From Rhizoclosmatium globosum (Eukaryota; Chytridiomycota; Chytridiomycetes; Chytridiales; Chytriomycetaceae): a stretch of DNA of 64,000 nt. The notes under the pieces were generated by a model. That model saw only the letters and a program-made list of their open reading frames with translations, ran no database searches and was not told the origin of the DNA. Shown in pieces: positions 43,235 through 53,335 of the stretch. The stretch is taken from contig MCGO01000062.1 in the NCBI GenBank assembly GCA_002104985.1, positions 1 to 64,000 of the forward strand, read 5' to 3'. Each line of letters begins with the position of its first letter. The stretch's first letter is position 1. The position numbers and the translations under genes were made by a program.

Positions 43235-45372
43235 CTACCATTTACTCGTATTCCAAATCCCCTCCCTCATCAACCCAACCCACCTCCTTTGACACCGCGC
43301 CATACTATACGCAACCCCCTTAATCCCAGCGTTACTCGGCTTCCCATCCTCCCTCCTTCGAACAACCCACTTCCCATTCACACCCTTCAGCCGTTCACTC
43401 GCTACACAGTTATACGCACTCCCTGCAAACTCCAACCCTTCCAGATGCTTGTTCACCCGCGTTGACACAACGTCCCAAGGAATCACGTTTGAGAATTGTG
43501 TGTAAAAGTCTGTGAGGGTGGTCATACGCTTTGCAGTGATTCCTCCAAGCGAGATTGCGTCGTCGCCGGGTTGGATAGTGTCTAGAGGTGAGGTTGATGA
43601 CGGGTACGTTTTATGAGGGGTTTCAAAGGATGGTTTGGCTTTTAGGTGGAAGCCAGATCGAATGAAGGCGTAATCGATTCGTTTGTTTAGATTTGATTCG
43701 GAGGTTTGAAATAATTTCAGTGCTGATATTCCGTTCAGATTGAGGGTGGTATAGGGAGGGTGTGGTTTTGGATTTGGTAAGGGGAGTGATGTTGATGAGA
43801 GACATGAGGTTTCGAGAAGTGTGGGTGGAACGACTTTTGAAGCTCCTGATGCAGAATGAGAGAGCGATACGGTGGGGGTTGTCGATGTTTGGATTGTAGC
43901 TTCTTCAAGAACTTCATCGACAAGGTTCTTCAAGACTGTGTCTGCAGTTGAGTTCCACGTGTATATTTTCCTGCAGAGGAGTCTATTGCAAATGAGTCTT
44001 GATGGAATTTTGAACTTCAACGACAGCTTTCCCCACTGCAGAAATCAGTCAATGACCAACTCAACAAAATCAGAACTTCCTCACCTCTGGATTCACACCT
44101 CGCTTCAATTCATCCAAATACACTTCCAATTCCTGATACTCTTCGTCTGTCAATTGACGCAATACACCCGTTCCATTAGTTTGTGCAAGATTCCAAATCC
44201 GAAACGCTCGTATCTCAACATTCCTGGCATCCCGGTTCAACTTTTCTCCAAGTTCATTCCACAAACGCGCGTTGAAATCAACGTCTCCAACAATGTCATA
44301 CAGATCGCGGCCTTTTTGTGGCTGTTTCTTGCGTAAATCAAATCCGTTGCATTCATCTTTGAGAGCCTGTACAATCACTTCATCTTCTTCTGCAGTAAAC
44401 GCCCCTGTTTTGAGTTTCCCAGCACTCAAAGATCGAAATCGAAGGCGCACGTCAGTTGCGCTGACGGTACCACCGAGTTTGTTGGCACAAACAGCCCATT
44501 TTATTCCTCGTCCGCTTTTTACAGGGTCCTCTGCGAATGCGAGAATCATTTTGTCTTCTTCAGGCGACCATTCCTTTTTCCGAGTCAGTTCGCTATATCT
44601 GATTCGCAAGTGATTCGTGCTGTAACATGTGAGGAGTGGATGGTTGACACGTTTGAAATTCACGCGACCAGGTCCTGCATGAAATCATTTCAGTAAAACA
44701 CAAGGAAGCATCCAATAAACTCAAAAACCTTGCTTCTTAACCTCTTCCAACAAAGCGTTATCCTCTTCAACACCCCACCCGAGACCCTTGGCAGTCACAG
44801 GCCCAATAGCCTGAACAAGCGGATCCCCGAAATGCTTCCAATGCTCGTGTAGTTGAACAGGAGTAAATATTGAAAACGGCTCCATTTCAGCTAAATCCGA
44901 CCAGGGACGCGGTGATGTTTCCCAGACTTCGGACAGCTTCTGTTTGAACAGCGTATCCAGTTTCGCAGTCCACTTTTTCGATGGAGGCGGGTCAGCCGGT
45001 GTAGCTATACCAACTGATTAGCACTGAATTCATGCAGGTATCTTAGTATTTAGTAGTAATTAGGATACCGTGATTGACAGCTCTCCAGTACCGATCAAAG
45101 AGGGCATCCGACCGCCAGCCCTTCAAAAGAGGATTTGACGCTGCGATTCGGGACCATTTGAATCCGTGTTTGTCGACGCCTTTCTCCAGTTCTTCCATGT
45201 GAGCATTTGTCCAGTCAAGAACGCCCAAGGATGGTCCCAGATTGGGGACATTTGGAGGCTGAGGAAGCGGCGGTGTCTTTGGCTTTGGCAAGGCTGTCTT
45301 AGGTGGTTCAGAGGGAATGTCGCGGGCTCGGCCGGTTATGCCAATAAGCTGTCGAGTTGTTCGTGTGGACAT
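43235..45372 (-). CDS. multi-repeat Myb/SANT-like DNA-binding protein (656 aa)
   Basis: Four exons, 45372-45069, 45004-44729, 44674-44085 and 44035-43235, all in phase with short introns. Tryptophan-spaced helix-turn-helix repeats can be read in series: LDWTNAHMEELEKGVDKHGF...WSRIA; KKWTAKLDTLFKQ...WSDLAEM; GLGWGVEEDNALLEEV; EWSPEEDKMILAFAED...KWAVCANKL; and GAFTAEEDEVIVQALKDE. This spacing is that of Myb or SANT repeats, which bind DNA or histone tails. The final 270 residues are Ser/Thr-rich and end in a basic segment. Likely a nuclear transcription or chromatin factor; SNAPC4-like or other multi-Myb proteins are possible relatives, and I cannot choose among them. Confidence 0.75.
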
Positions 45373-45760
45373 CTGTCAGACACAAAAACAAATAACATGT
45401 ATTCTACAACACTGACACACGACAGTGAGCTCGACAGTGTTAGGAAGCCAGACGTGTATTCACAAGAGCGACTGCTGTTTAGTTGGAAACACCTGTTAAT
45501 TGTAGCGACATACGAAATCCCGATGATAAAGGAGCGCACCGGACTCGGTTTGATAACAACCAATCGACTGAAGCTGGCGTAAAGACACTCCCACACATTA
45601 CTTGAACATACGAAAGGAATTGGCGTGAAAGTCATTTTGAACAAAATTCACTACTACGTTTTTTATGCAAAAAGTATAACTTAAATCTTAAAATATTAAA
45701 CAGTACTGTTTACGTTCCTTTCATATGTTGATACACCGTTTTGAGATGCTTGAACCGAGT
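45373..45760. other. 388 bp intergenic
   Basis: The gap lies between the Myb gene start and the 3' end of the receptor gene at 45761. It is A/T-rich in its second half. A plus-strand frame overlapping the Myb gene is a shadow. No RNA gene or repeat was seen. Confidence 0.5.
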
Positions 45761-47429
45761 TTACAGACATGGGCGGGCACTTTGGTTCGTTTTTAAGGTC
45801 TTGGCAAAAACAGTCACCATTTCATGAAAAGCTTCTTGTAATTTGGCCAGTTCAAAGACGAAGCTTCGTTTCTTGACTCCACTTTCTTTGTCCAATACTT
45901 CGCTGAATTTTAAGTTCTTTAACATGTCAATTTGTCGCGCAACCACATCAAGCTGTCTGGTAATCACTATGGCGAACAAACATCCGGCAGTAACAAAAGC
46001 GAGGATGATTCCCAACATTGCATATCCAGTTCTATCGCTTGTTTCTTGTACTTGCTTCTGAAACGCTTGTAAATCCATATAAGTCAACAATAAAAGAGCC
46101 TTTCCTCCATATATAATCGACTTGACTTTAAGAATCCAATCAACGCCACCAACGTTTCGGTATGAGAAGCGAGAGCCCCCATCTTCTTGCATTGCGTTTA
46201 AGTCTGCTGCAAGATTTTGTACTTTGGCGAGGTATCCCATCTGAGTTCCGTATGTTTCGTTGAGATAGCTACTGAAATCCAAAACATGAATACTGTCCAG
46301 TTCCCAAGCGTCCAGCATTCTCGTTTTATCAGCACTAAGAAGATTGATGGCTGGCGAGCTTGCAAGCATTCGACCCGACACTGCTCCAATAACCCCAACA
46401 AAGAGCGGGGTGGGAATAGTGTTTGATATGTCACTTAATTGCTTCGCCAGGAAACCCATAGACAAGTCTATACCAACAAATAGTTTGAGTGAATTTAATG
46501 TGATTCATATATCAATATTCATACCTGCACCAACGATAACTTTCTCGTTAGTCACCTCATTAATAGCGATTCCAACACTGGTCTTGAAAATACGTCCTCC
46601 CCAAGGTCTAATCTTTGACATTCCGGTAGAGTTAGGATCAGAGTAGTTTAAATTTGTTCCGGACATTCCGCCGATACCATAGTCCAAGGTGTGGTTATTT
46701 CCAGGCATTTGTGGGGTCTTGTTGCCTTCATCTGTCGTGACGCTGACAGGAGCGCCTAACGCGTAACCGTTTCCATCGCAATTGTATGTGCTTAAAGTCA
46801 ACCCTTTTTGATCCCACTGTTATACAATTAAGACGTGATTTGCAACACATCAATTATACAAACCAGTTGTAAAGTTCCATTGACAGTATACGTATAACCG
46901 TTCACTTCACCTTCAGGTACCGTCACATAAAAAATGTCAACACTTATGTCTAGGTGATGATTCAAGAGAATCAACATTTGTCTCATTGTTTTGTTCTTTC
47001 TTTCTGGCGTCGAAGCACTCAACTGATTCGTCTAAGATTATTTTTTGTTAGATAAGTTGTGTATAAAAGTGAACAAACCCTAAATAACTCTTTTTGCATA
47101 TCAACAAAATCAGTCAAACGTACGCTTTCATCCAACATATAAGCCGAGACGCGATCACTAATCAAATTTTCGATTTGTTCAACCAAGCCCGATATATTCT
47201 TTTTTGCGGCGTTCAGCGTCAATCGCCTATTCTCGGTTAGTTTGGAGGAATTATACTTAACGATTGCGTACCATCCAAGAACCCCGACAGTGATACTACT
47301 CGCGGCAATAAAGAGAGTCATCAACATGAAGAAGCGTGGACGCCATCCTTGAAGCTTCTTGACAACTGATTCGGTTGTAGCCGTCGACGCAATTGTAGAG
47401 CTTTGGCGAATAGCTGATGTAACAGTCAT
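45761..47429 (-). CDS. dCache-like membrane receptor without output domain (505 aa)
   Basis: Four exons: 47429-47079, 47031-46864, 46816-46525 and 46467-45761, all in phase. The first membrane helix is at about residues 33-56 (FFMLMTLFIAASSITVGVLGW). A large outside region follows, with helix (EQIENLISDRVSAYML), mixed strands and a repeat of the sensor fold (GGRIFKTSVGIAIN...KVIVGA, then VGVIGAVSGRML). A second helix follows (YAMLGIILAFVTAGCLFAIVI). Directly inside comes a HAMP-like segment (RQIDMLKNLKFSEV...ELAKLQEAFHEMV). The layout is that of double-Cache chemoreceptors, which in zoosporic fungi and bacteria feed cyclases or kinases. Here the chain stops about 15 residues after the HAMP-like part, so no enzyme is attached. 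Confidence 0.7.
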
Positions 47430-47755
47430 CGTTTTTTGTAGTTTCTAGGAAGGAAAAAGGGGTGCAAAAGCATCATGGATTCCCTAAAATTAGATTGTTT
47501 GCACTGTTTTGATTGTTGAATTCTTCTCCGTGGCTCCGACAATCCTTTGTAGTTCTGTAAGGAAGGAGATTCAAGGACAAAAGGATGTCCATGCAGCTTC
47601 GTGAAATAAAGAAACTTGCTTAGATCTCCAAATACACACAAAGGAGCTAAAAAAATATGTCTGGAAGAAAGATAATCGACCTAGCCTCATGCTTCGACCA
47701 TGTCCCCTTAATAGAACCCGCTTCACCAGCACTGCCATGAATCGGAGGACCTATG

Positions 47756-47912
47756 TGCAACCCTTAATAGCGTTTTCATAAAAACTGTGGCCATTCCCTT
47801 AAATGCCTTCTGCAAGTTCAAACGCGGAGACAATCCCTGATTCAAACACCTCGTTACATTTGAAATTTTGAGCGCGTCAATTTGCTTGACGACGACCCCC
47901 CCTAGCTTTCCA
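47756..47912 (-). pseudogene. relic of a second receptor's HAMP-like segment
   Basis: The minus strand here reads VVVKQIDALKISNV, then LNLQKAFKGMATVF and MKTLL. This parallels VVARQIDMLKNLKFSEV, AKLQEAFHEMVTVF and AKTLK at the end of the neighbouring receptor. No other part of such a gene is found nearby. It is a leftover of a tandem duplicate. Confidence 0.6.
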
Positions 47913-48116
47913 CAGATGAATCAAGAACTCGAAATTGTGAAGGGAATTATTTTGCTTCATACGTGAGTATTTGCGACTTGTAATATTGACTGACTCTCAA
48001 CAACCTCACAGTCAAACTTCCTGTGGCTAACAGAGCACTAACAGAGCACACACAAACAAATAAATTTTTTCATGACTTAATATTCTATTACTCTGAGTAA
48101 TGATTTCAAGAACTAA

Positions 48117-49091
48117 TTATTTTCTCCCCCTCTCCTTCTCAGTTAATCTGATGTGAACATCCGCATTCGCTTCCTTCAACTCCGCTTTGTCCAAACTCAA
48201 CAAAAGAATATCAGAAACAGTTACGGTAGAGTAAACCACGTCACGATACATGAGACCAAGGACAATGGAGGTCACAACAAATCCAATAGCCATCGCGTTG
48301 AAAATAAGTACGACAACCATAAATGTAATCTTGTTGGCAACTCATTGCGTAGACTGAACTGTACAGCTTGTACAAACCTGAGCAATCCTACTTGTCTCAT
48401 TTCGGAGACTAACGCTGAGTAACTGCTTGTACATTCTTTCAACCGTGAACCTCATTTCCTGCTGGAAGCGGTACGCCATCAACTTGTTATTACTAACGTC
48501 TTGAACGTCTTGAGGAATCATGCTCGTGCTTGGGTCCGTGATTGTCGTCAAGAAGTAAAAGTTGCTGTTGATGTTTCTCGTGTCGGCATTGCTTGCCAAT
48601 GTTCCCAGTCCAGTGAGACCAATCTGAATAAGTTGGAGCATACAAAATGGAGTCGCAACACCAAGACACGAAGTAGATGCGGTTGAAACAAATGCACCCG
48701 GTTGAGTTGGGACGTTGAAAACGCATGTATCTTGGGGACATCCATTTCCTTGGCCAACACAGCTACGGCTTGTACTGAACGAATCGTAGGTATGACTGAC
48801 ATTCTTGGACATTGTTCCCTGGGTCGAACTTTCTGTACGCTGAGCCCAAGCCGTATAAATCGAGCATTTCATGGTGGCAGACGTTGAGTTATTATCATTC
48901 AAGAAGGTTGACGTCTCAATGATTGACCAAGTAATAATTGGCGGACCACTGTACTGCACTGGAAAAATACCTGTTCGAATAGTTGGCAAGTCCAGTCTTG
49001 ATTCAACTTGCTTAGTCAACAACCGTCCCTTTGCAGCAGTTGCAGGTGGAATATACGAGCAGTTCATGGAATAATCAGCGAAAACGTCCAT
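48117..49091 (-). CDS. Cys-containing ectodomain plus one membrane helix (308 aa)
   Basis: Exon A 49091-48378 and exon B 48329-48117, joined by a 48 bp intron (GTTTGT...CAAG) in phase 0. The soluble part has about a dozen cysteines (SCVGQGNGCPQDTC, STSCLGVATPFC) and N-glycosylation sites, as for an extracellular domain. It is followed by ITFMVVVLIFNAMAIGFVV and IVLGLMY, and a short basic tail (ADVHIRLTEKERGRK). There is no signal peptide at ATG 49091, so a further 5' exon may be missing. The long helix before the membrane (QQEMRFTVERMYKQLL) suggests dimer formation. Family unknown; its place behind a receptor gene hints at a sensor role. Confidence 0.55.
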
Positions 49092-49266
49092 CAATTTTTA
49101 AGTTACATAATAAAAAAATATCCATTAATATGTTGTTTTAGACAGACATCTTTCTCGTTTCTTGTGTATGAAGATCTTGTAATATTAAGGTATAGAGAAT
49201 TACCTTTCCGTTTGAAAATTACATGCATAAGAAAAAATATTTAAAGGAAAAAGAAGAGGGAAGGAA

Positions 49267-50541
49267 ATGCAGTGCCTTCTTCACGGCGTTCCTCCTGAGT
49301 CATCATCAGCTTGTCCTTGCTGCCTCCAATCATCTAATCTCATTTCAACTCTTAAAACTGAGAATTCAAGCTTGAAAAGCCACGACACCACTTCACATTG
49401 CGAAATCAACTGGCTTCGCAGTCTTCTCCATCAGCCACCGCTTCCACTTCCCCTTCATCAAACAAACCAAAACCAGCTTTCCCAAACCATCCATCAAACC
49501 ACACAAGGCATCCTTACCCTTCCACAAGAAATCATCGACAAAATACTCACATGCTTGACATCATCCTCAATCCCAATCCTCCCATTCTGTCATGCAATCC
49601 CACACCTACGCCACATATCCCAAACAATACTCACAATCCACAACTCAACAGACCCACCCACACCCTACTCCAAAATCTGGCCAGTCTACAAAATGCCCAC
49701 AACTCTCCTTCACACCGCAACAGGAACCCTCGAATGCACCGCGTCAACCATCCCACCAACAAACCTCTACACAACCGCACTCCTCGCAACCCTACTCACC
49801 CGATACAAAGGCGCAACATCCATCATTCCCATGCCCACAAAAACCCTCCTCGAAATAACACCCTACCTCCCTGAAACCGTCCACATTGAAATCCCCCACA
49901 CATTCCATGAAACAGGACGCGCATGTCTGAACGTAATGTACATGCTACTTGAGCTGTCTGAACTGAACAAGAAGGTGAGCGTGTTGGAATGGCCGTGTCC
50001 ACATGCCCTTGACGAGGAATTTGAGGGAATGGGGTATACAGGTGGAGAAGGTGATGAAAAGGCGTTTTTGGAGAGGATTGCGTATGCGTTGAGGAGGGTG
50101 GATGTGAGAGAGGTGAGGCATGAAGGGTTACCGTGCAGTCTTGTTTATTTGGTGCCGGAGTTGCGGTTTTTAGTGCATCTTGTGATTTGTTGTCAGTATA
50201 CGAGTAGTTATGGGAGTGACGTGTGGTGGTTTCCGTTTGGGTTGTTGACGGGGATGAGGCAGTTGAGGGGTCTTGGCGTTACCGCGTTTTCGAGGGAGGC
50301 TCGCGATTTGATTTACAAAGTGCTTCCTGAAACGGGCTTGACGCGTGTTGAAGTACTTTCGTTTTCGGTTTTCGAGTATCGCCAGGAGTATATTCATGAA
50401 TGTGTTCGCGAGGATGTTTGGTTGGAGGTTGGATTCCAGAAGGTGTTTGAGGTTGGGACTGAGAATTGTGCGGAATCCAGAGAAGATGTTGGACATTTGC
50501 ATGTCAAGACTTGTTACCCGCACGTATTTATTCGTATTTGA
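49267..50541 (+). CDS. F-box-like protein, leucine-rich (424 aa)
   Basis: Single exon. The N-terminus has a Cys cluster (CLLHGVPPESSSACPCCLQ). Residues about 86-125 read LPQEIIDKILTCL...ILPFCHAIPHLRHIS, the LPxEIlxxIl start and following helices of an F-box. Later parts show leucine-spaced strands (LRFLVHLVICC, MRQLRGLGVTAFSREARDLI). F-box proteins connect substrates to SCF ubiquitin ligases, and such single-exon F-box-like genes are numerous in chytrids. The substrate is unknown. An alternative is a non-SCF F-box relative. Confidence 0.62.
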   Translation: MQCLLHGVPPESSSACPCCLQSSNLISTLKTENSSLKSHDTTSHCEINWLRSLLHQPPLPLPLHQTNQNQLSQTIHQTTQGILTLPQEIIDKILTCLTSSSIPILPFCHAIPHLRHISQTILTIHNSTDPPTPYSKIWPVYKMPTTLLHTATGTLECTASTIPPTNLYTTALLATLLTRYKGATSIIPMPTKTLLEITPYLPETVHIEIPHTFHETGRACLNVMYMLLELSELNKKVSVLEWPCPHALDEEFEGMGYTGGEGDEKAFLERIAYALRRVDVREVRHEGLPCSLVYLVPELRFLVHLVICCQYTSSYGSDVWWFPFGLLTGMRQLRGLGVTAFSREARDLIYKVLPETGLTRVEVLSFSVFEYRQEYIHECVREDVWLEVGFQKVFEVGTENCAESREDVGHLHVKTCYPHVFIRI

Positions 50542-50615
50542 GTCGCTGCTATTTTCCTTTTCCCGATTTTTTTGCATAACTTCAAAATAAGACACTTTTA
50601 TTCATCATTCACAAT

Positions 50616-52314
50616 TCAATCCGCCTCCTCAACCATCACACTACTGTTTGGATACAATCCAGCATCTTTGATTGTCTGAGTCTTGTCCAAGAGTACACGT
50701 CGCGGGTATGTGTTGATGACTTCAAATTCAGATTCCAAGTCAATTGGTGTCAAGTCTTGAGCTTCGACAAAGTCATACAAGTCCTTTTTTCGATAGAACG
50801 AATAAGTTAAAATGTCGACATAAATTTACAAGAATATACCTGGACAGTATTCTCAACAGCACGGAATCGTCTCGTGAGTCGCTCTCCATTAGGCAAACGA
50901 ATACCAATCTTTGCGATTTCACCAGTCTCTGGCTCCGGCGCCATATTTTCTTTCAAGAACACTTTCCTAGCCGCCTTCTGTTCTCGTCTGGACAGAATCT
51001 CTTGTTGTTTTCGTTCCTCCTCCTCTTTTTCCTTTGCAATCCTCTCCTTCTCTTCCTGTGCCAGTCTCGCCTTTTCCTGATCCGCACGCAACGAAGCGTT
51101 ATAAGCTTCTTCCTGCTGCTCCCTCAAAATCCTGGCCTGTTCATGACGCTCCCTGTACATCTCCCCCGTCAGTCCCACAAAAACACTTAAAACTTGGAAA
51201 AGGAAATTACCGATCAGCTCGCACATTACTCAACACCCCATCCACCCTCGCCAACTGAACTCCCAAAGCAGCAACAAGAACCTCCGCATCAATAACTCCT
51301 TCAAACCTCTCCACAACCACCATCTTACTTCCCCCCTGGGGCGCAATCACCGCCAAAAAGGGGTACCGCGTCGTCAACAGTGTATTCGAGACCATAAAAG
51401 CCTCCGACTCACGCACATCCCCGGCCCACACCAAGAACCGCTTTTCACGAAGAAATGTGAGGAGCGCAGGGGACGCAAGTGTTGTTGTGCAGAAGGGGGT
51501 TGTTGCATCATGTTCTGGGGAGTGGAGGTATACGAGGAGGCAACGGAGTTCACGTTTACAGATTTCGAGGGCCTTTGTTAGGGGGGTTATATGTTAGGAT
51601 TTATGTGATTTGCTGAGAGAATGAAACGTTGGGTACCTGGGAATAAGTTCCTTGGAAAAAGGCGGGATGAACGTCCCATATTTCGCTTCATAGTCTAGTA
51701 AAAAGCGGGCCGCTGTATATTGTGGGTCTCTGGATGCGTTCCCAATTCTGGGTGGTGTGGAGGATGGGAATATGAGGTTCAGAGGGAAAATAGAAGCTGT
51801 TGGGCAGATGCGTGACAGGGTAAAAGAGACGTTGCCAGAAGGTCTAACAAAGCAAAGTTAAATATCTCTATTTAAAACAAGTAAAATGTACCATCGGAGT
51901 TTGACGTACATTCGGGCCTCTCAAAGTACCCGATGGTCCTCGATTGTTTGGCAGGGTCGAAGCAGAAGTGGATGAATTCGAAGGGGCAACGTTTCTCCGT
52001 CTGAGTCCTTCGTCGGATGGACCCGCGGCTGTCGGAGTTGAGGCTTGTCCAATGTCATTTGAGGAGCCGTTGAAGACGCCCTGGACTGCTTTCTGATTGA
52101 GGATGAGTTGGTTTAGCTTACTCGGTAACAGTCTGCGATACCTCCAAGTCCCATCCATGCGATGTCATCCAATCAAGCGCTGTTTCGATGCTGTCGATGC
52201 CTGTGATGGCCTGCGTTGTTTATGCGTGGTTATTATCTTACACTTGTCCATAATAACGATAGGTACCTGGAACTCGCCCAGCTTCGCAAGTTGTTCATCA
52301 GAAAGATTGTCCAT
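50616..52314 (-). CDS. UBA-UAS-UBX protein, FAF2/Ubx type
   Basis: Exons can be followed from ATG 52314: 52314-52267, 52210-52142, 52092-51892, 51843-51637, 51572 to about 51211, then about 51160 to about 50840, and the UBX end to the stop at 50616. The parts are a UBA-like domain (LSDEQLAKLGEFQAITGIDSI...ALDWM), a thioredoxin-like UAS domain (GTYSQALEICKRELRCLLVYLH, RYPFLAVIAPQ), a charged coiled coil (ILREQQEEAYNASLRADQEK) and UBX (IRLPNGERLTRRF, INTYPRRVL). FAF2-type proteins bind p97/Cdc48 at the ER and lipid droplets for protein degradation. In the 51843-51637 exon the conserved YGT-HPAFFQGTYSQ needs an extra base near 51657, and a compensating shift lies upstream. The splice at 51210 is ambiguous. 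Confidence 0.8.
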
Positions 52315-52701
52315 TGTTTAGTTTGATTTCTAAACGGAAAGACGTTGATGAGGTGGCGTGGTTTGGTTGGTTTTTCAAAAGAGTTTCTGCATCTCATGCT
52401 TCCACAATTTCACAAATACCTTCTGATATAGGAAAGCTATCATATCAAAGAAGATTTCGTTATTTATTTCATAATTGGCAGTATTATGCAAAGGTGTCCG
52501 TGTAGTTCTGTAAGACTGGCCTTACGGTTCGCCTTACGGTTGGCCTGTCAGGTTGGAATTGCACAACCCAATTTATTTGATATCAAATTCTGCTCCCCTT
52601 CGTCTTCACGCACAATCCCCCTTTTTCATCTTCTCCTTTTCCTCTATAAATGAAACGTGAGAAACAACAAACGAAAATTCAAACGAAATTTTGGCAAAAC
52701 G
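52315..52701. other. 387 bp intergenic before tRNA-Thr
   Basis: A/T-rich gap upstream of the UBX gene start. A 63-codon plus-strand frame here has no recognised feature. GGCCTTACGGTT-like words repeat twice near 52515-52545. No other structure seen. Confidence 0.45.
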
Positions 52702-52775
52702 TGCCTTCTACCAGATTTGAACTGGTGGCCTCCTGCTTACTAGGCAGGCGATCTAACCAACTGAGCTAAGAAGGC
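52702..52775 (-). tRNA. tRNA-Thr (anticodon AGU), intronless
   Basis: The minus strand folds into a 74-nt cloverleaf. Acceptor GCCTTCT pairs with AGAAGGC, the D arm is GCTCAGTTGGTTAGATC, the anticodon stem CCTGC/GCAGG encloses loop CTAGTAA with AGT at 34-36, and the T arm is ACCAG-TTCAAAT-CTGGT with discriminator A. A TTTT run follows the 3' end. The second copy at 63378 differs at one D-loop base. Confidence 0.95.
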
Positions 52776-52951
52776 AGCTGAAAAGTATTGATTCTCAGAC
52801 ATAATGAAAGCTCTCAGCGCAGATTGAAGACTCAATACGACCAACTTATGTACGCCGATAACCACAACACTCTCTGTTTATTCTAATTTGTATGGTTAGA
52901 TCCATTGTTAGTCGAGGGATCACAGAAATGTCGATGTAAAATAAAATGCAT

Positions 52952-52976
52952 ATCTAACCAACTGAGCTAAGAAGGC
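52952..52976 (-). pseudogene. tRNA-Thr 5' fragment
   Basis: The minus strand repeats the first 25 bases of tRNA-Thr(AGU), acceptor strand and D arm up to GGTTAGAT, together with the CTGAAA-type 5' flank. It then stops abruptly. It lies 180 bases from the intact gene. Confidence 0.8.
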
Positions 52977-53189
52977 AACTGAAAGCTTTAAGGAAAGTGC
53001 CAATAGGAAAGCAATAACACAATCCTCTGGCCAACAAGTCTTCTTGAACATTTTATTACATGTGAGAGAATTGCACACATGATTTACCAAGGAGCGTTTG
53101 TCTCTTTCCTGAACGAGGAGAGCCTTTCAAGGTGTTGGAATTGAAGTCAGTGTAGTGACAGAGGTAAATACCAGGAAACAGTCACTTCA

Positions 53190-53218
53190 CAGATTGTAAG
53201 GTAGGCAATCTAACCACT
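53190..53218 (-). pseudogene. tRNA-Thr internal fragment, diverged
   Basis: The minus strand reads GTGGTTAGATTGCCTACCTT, close to the D-arm end and 5' anticodon stem of tRNA-Thr (TTGGTTAGATCGCCTGCCTA). Short and diverged, so less certain. Confidence 0.5.
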
Positions 53219-53335
53219 TATTCTTTTGTATTTATGTAATATTCTTCAACATTATCCTCATAAACCTCATCTTTAATTCTAATCCCTGTTGTAAAATATA
53301 GAGAAAAAAGCTATACCAACATTTCTTTTCTAAAT

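Larger units (their letters stand above)
52776..53335. other. 560 bp intergenic holding tRNA fragments
   Basis: No protein gene is seen. It holds two partial tRNA-Thr copies (separate entries), otherwise A/T-rich sequence up to the 3' end of the EXORDIUM-like gene. Confidence 0.5.

Noticed and set aside
43872..44336. 154-codon plus-strand frame
   Set aside because: Lies opposite Myb gene exons and an intron; shadow.
49398..49874. 158-codon Pro/Asn/His-rich frame inside the F-box-like gene
   Set aside because: Overlaps the 424-codon frame with F-box features; low complexity from the C-rich codon use.
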